Origin: Perca fluviatilis
Lineage: Eukaryota > Chordata > Actinopteri > Perciformes > Percidae
DNA length: 64,000 nucleotides
NCBI RefSeq assembly: GCF_010015445.1
Contig: NC_053114.1
Span: forward strand, 30,383,079 to 30,447,078
Direction: 5' to 3'
In this document: in pieces, positions 62,301-64,000 of the stretch
How positions within the stretch are numbered: the first letter of the stretch is position 1
Layout of the letters: each line of letters opens with the position of its first letter
The notes under the pieces: generated by a model
What the model was told of the DNA's origin: nothing
The model's database searches: none
What the model saw: the letters and a program-made list of their open reading frames with translations, nothing else
Position numbers and translations under genes: made by a program

Positions 62301-63198
62301 TCCTAAACCGTGAAGGCATAATCGTTAAGTGAGGGTTGTCCATACTTGCAATTAAAATCTGCACTTTCCTCTAAAGGTAAAATTGCTTGTGCTTTTTTAT
62401 TCCATGAGTTCTGTGTTTGTTGTGATTCATGTATTGTACTCACAGCTACGTAGTGCCCATTTAGCATATTTTATACATTATATTATCAAGCCAGTTGGAA
62501 CGAGCACATTCCCATGAAATTAACTTTGCACAATATGATTAACGTTGAGGATCCATCCCATTGGCCACTAGTGGGTATTTACGTCTTTATTGCTTGCAAC
62601 AGCCTCAATAACAAGGTTGTACATTGGGCAGGGATTGTTTTAAACATTGGGGTAATTATTGTAATGAAATGCTAACCTGTCCCAGACCGGTGCATTTCTG
62701 TTCAGTTCTTTTGACAAGAAACTGATAGCTATGATCAATAATAAATTACGTAATGGTAATCTATGATCTGATATTACCTGTGGTAAAACTGTCAGAGGGA
62801 TTGATCCTGGTGATGAAAGCTGTTTCTGACAGGTTCATCTCTGCTGATATCTTCTGGTACAAATCATCACTCAGTTCCTTTTTAAAACACATAAATATTT
62901 AGTTGTGACACTGAGAAATGCACATACATGGATAGATTGAAAAAAAAAAAAACTAACTATATTTTATAACAAATTGTGTAATTATGTAACTTGTGAACAA
63001 CTAAAACTCGTGATTTTGCTGACTGAAAATGTCCAATTGATCAATAAATGTTACAAAGAGCAGTCGTGATCCTTGAACAAACCAAATACACAATTGGAAG
63101 TGTCTTTTACTCACATGCATAAGTGGACAAATAGCCGCAGGGTTTCCCTTGAACGGTAAATTTGTAAAGGCGTCTAGAGTAAATACTGGAATCTCCAT
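59302..63198 (-). CDS. pbld: Phenazine biosynthesis-like domain-containing protein (PhzF family)
   Basis: Vertebrate PhzF-fold protein; bacterial relatives are isomerases, and the animal substrate is not established. Ten minus-strand exons: 63198-63115, 62877-62778, 61601-61503, 61219-61110, 60831-60802, 60650-60562, 60408-60317, 60010-59927, 59673-59611 and 59414-59302. They total 864 bases, or 287 residues plus stop, against 288 in human from memory, and every phase agrees. Start: [20 protein letters not shown]. Family landmarks: [15 protein letters not shown], whose Glu is the catalytic acid/base in Phz[40 protein letters not shown] near the end. The fifth exon is a 30-base microexon ([10 protein letters not shown]). 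The gene is convergent with dna2, about 1.9 kb between stop codons. Likely intact and functional. Confidence 0.95.
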
Positions 63199-63861
63199 TA
63201 TGATTTGACGAAATATGAAAATGGCTTGAAACTAAAACGGCCACAGTGCGGTGAAGTTGTACACAGTCGATCCGCTGCTGTTGATGGACTTTATACCCCG
63301 TCGGTTTGGTTTCAGCAGACGCTCCTCAGTGTCCCTTCTGGTTGCCAGATTTTCAACCTATGTTTCCAGCAGCATGTTTAGACTCTTTGTCTAGTGTCGG
63401 AACTCGGAAACGAGTTAGTTATTGTCATGTAGGCTAATAGACCTATAATCTCTGCTCACTCGGTTACAAACATTTAATGAATAAACTGCGGTCATAACAG
63501 TTAAAATGTGCCTTTCGATGAAAAAATCTAGCCTACTGTTTGGGGGATACGTTTTCCTTACAATGTGTGATTTATGCTTTTGTAGATGATCATACCTAAA
63601 TAATCAGCATGCTGATCTTAGTTTTTTCACAGTGCAGGCATCCACAGTGTTCTGCCTGCCTGAGTGCGACAACAAGATAGGCCTATCAATAAATGAATTG
63701 CTGAACGGGCATAAACAAATTAAATACATTTCATTACTCCCTCGGGGTTTATAAACGCACGCAACCTGTTAACAAACAATATTGATATTAATTTCAGAAA
63801 TAACAACCCCTCATCCTATAATATATTTATTTTATGTATTGTTATTAACAATAGCAATACT

Positions 63862-63901
<40 letters not shown>

Positions 63902-64000
63902 TATAATATATTTATATATTGTTTTTAACGTGTCCAAGTCTCGCGACAACGTACCTGATCGGGTTTGCTGGTAAGGTTAGTGACACCTGAGGCTCGGGAC
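63199..64000. other. pbld upstream region and AT-rich window end
   Basis: Probable pbld promoter and 5' UTR immediately above 63198. Further on lies an (AAT)n run (about 63864-63900), then TCTCGCGA at 63939-63946. No coding exon could be supported. Confidence 0.45.

Overview
The window is nuclear DNA of a ray-finned fish, very probably a percomorph (perch-like) teleost. The evidence is intron-split genes with vertebrate protein similarity, dense Tc1, hAT and TTAA-flanked DNA transposons, LINE and tRNA-SINE copies, long CA/GT microsatellites, and interspersed repeats I recognise from perch-like fishes. There are no bacterial, phage or CRISPR features.

Layout. (1) About 1-22,744, plus strand: tspan15, exons 2 to 8. 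Exon 1 is not visible and is probably upstream of the window. Its introns hold a Tc1-in-Tc1 nest (2123-5228), a LINE broken by two DNA transposons, one of which carries a SINE (11.08-15.05 kb), and a possible conserved non-coding block (about 8.83-9.52 kb). (2) 22,745-38,500: 3' UTR and gene-poor DNA with microsatellites, a SINE and a roughly 107-bp tandem repeat. (3) 38,765-41,017, plus strand: a compact two-exon gene for a six-finger C2H2 zinc-finger protein. (4) 43,418-57,439, plus strand: dna2, the replication helicase/nuclease, about 24 coding exons ending in an apparent U12-type AT-AC intron. (5) 63,198-59,302, minus strand: pbld, a PhzF-like protein in ten exons, convergent with dna2. 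(6) The last 800 bases are AT-rich, with a TCTCGCGA motif near the end.

The four genes do not form a pathway. tspan15 acts in ADAM10 trafficking, dna2 in Okazaki-fragment and DNA-end processing, pbld belongs to the PhzF isomerase-like family, and the zinc-finger gene is a probable transcriptional regulator. From general knowledge, the human counterparts TSPAN15, DNA2 and PBLD all lie in the chromosome 10q21-q22 region, so the window keeps part of an old vertebrate linkage group.

The points most worth checking are the dna2 AT-AC intron, a roughly 0.9-kb near-homopurine tract sitting where a dna2 coding segment should be, the DD38E spacing of the outer Tc1 transposase, and the well-preserved nested transposon stratigraphy with target-site duplications. 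No wholly new biological system is evident.
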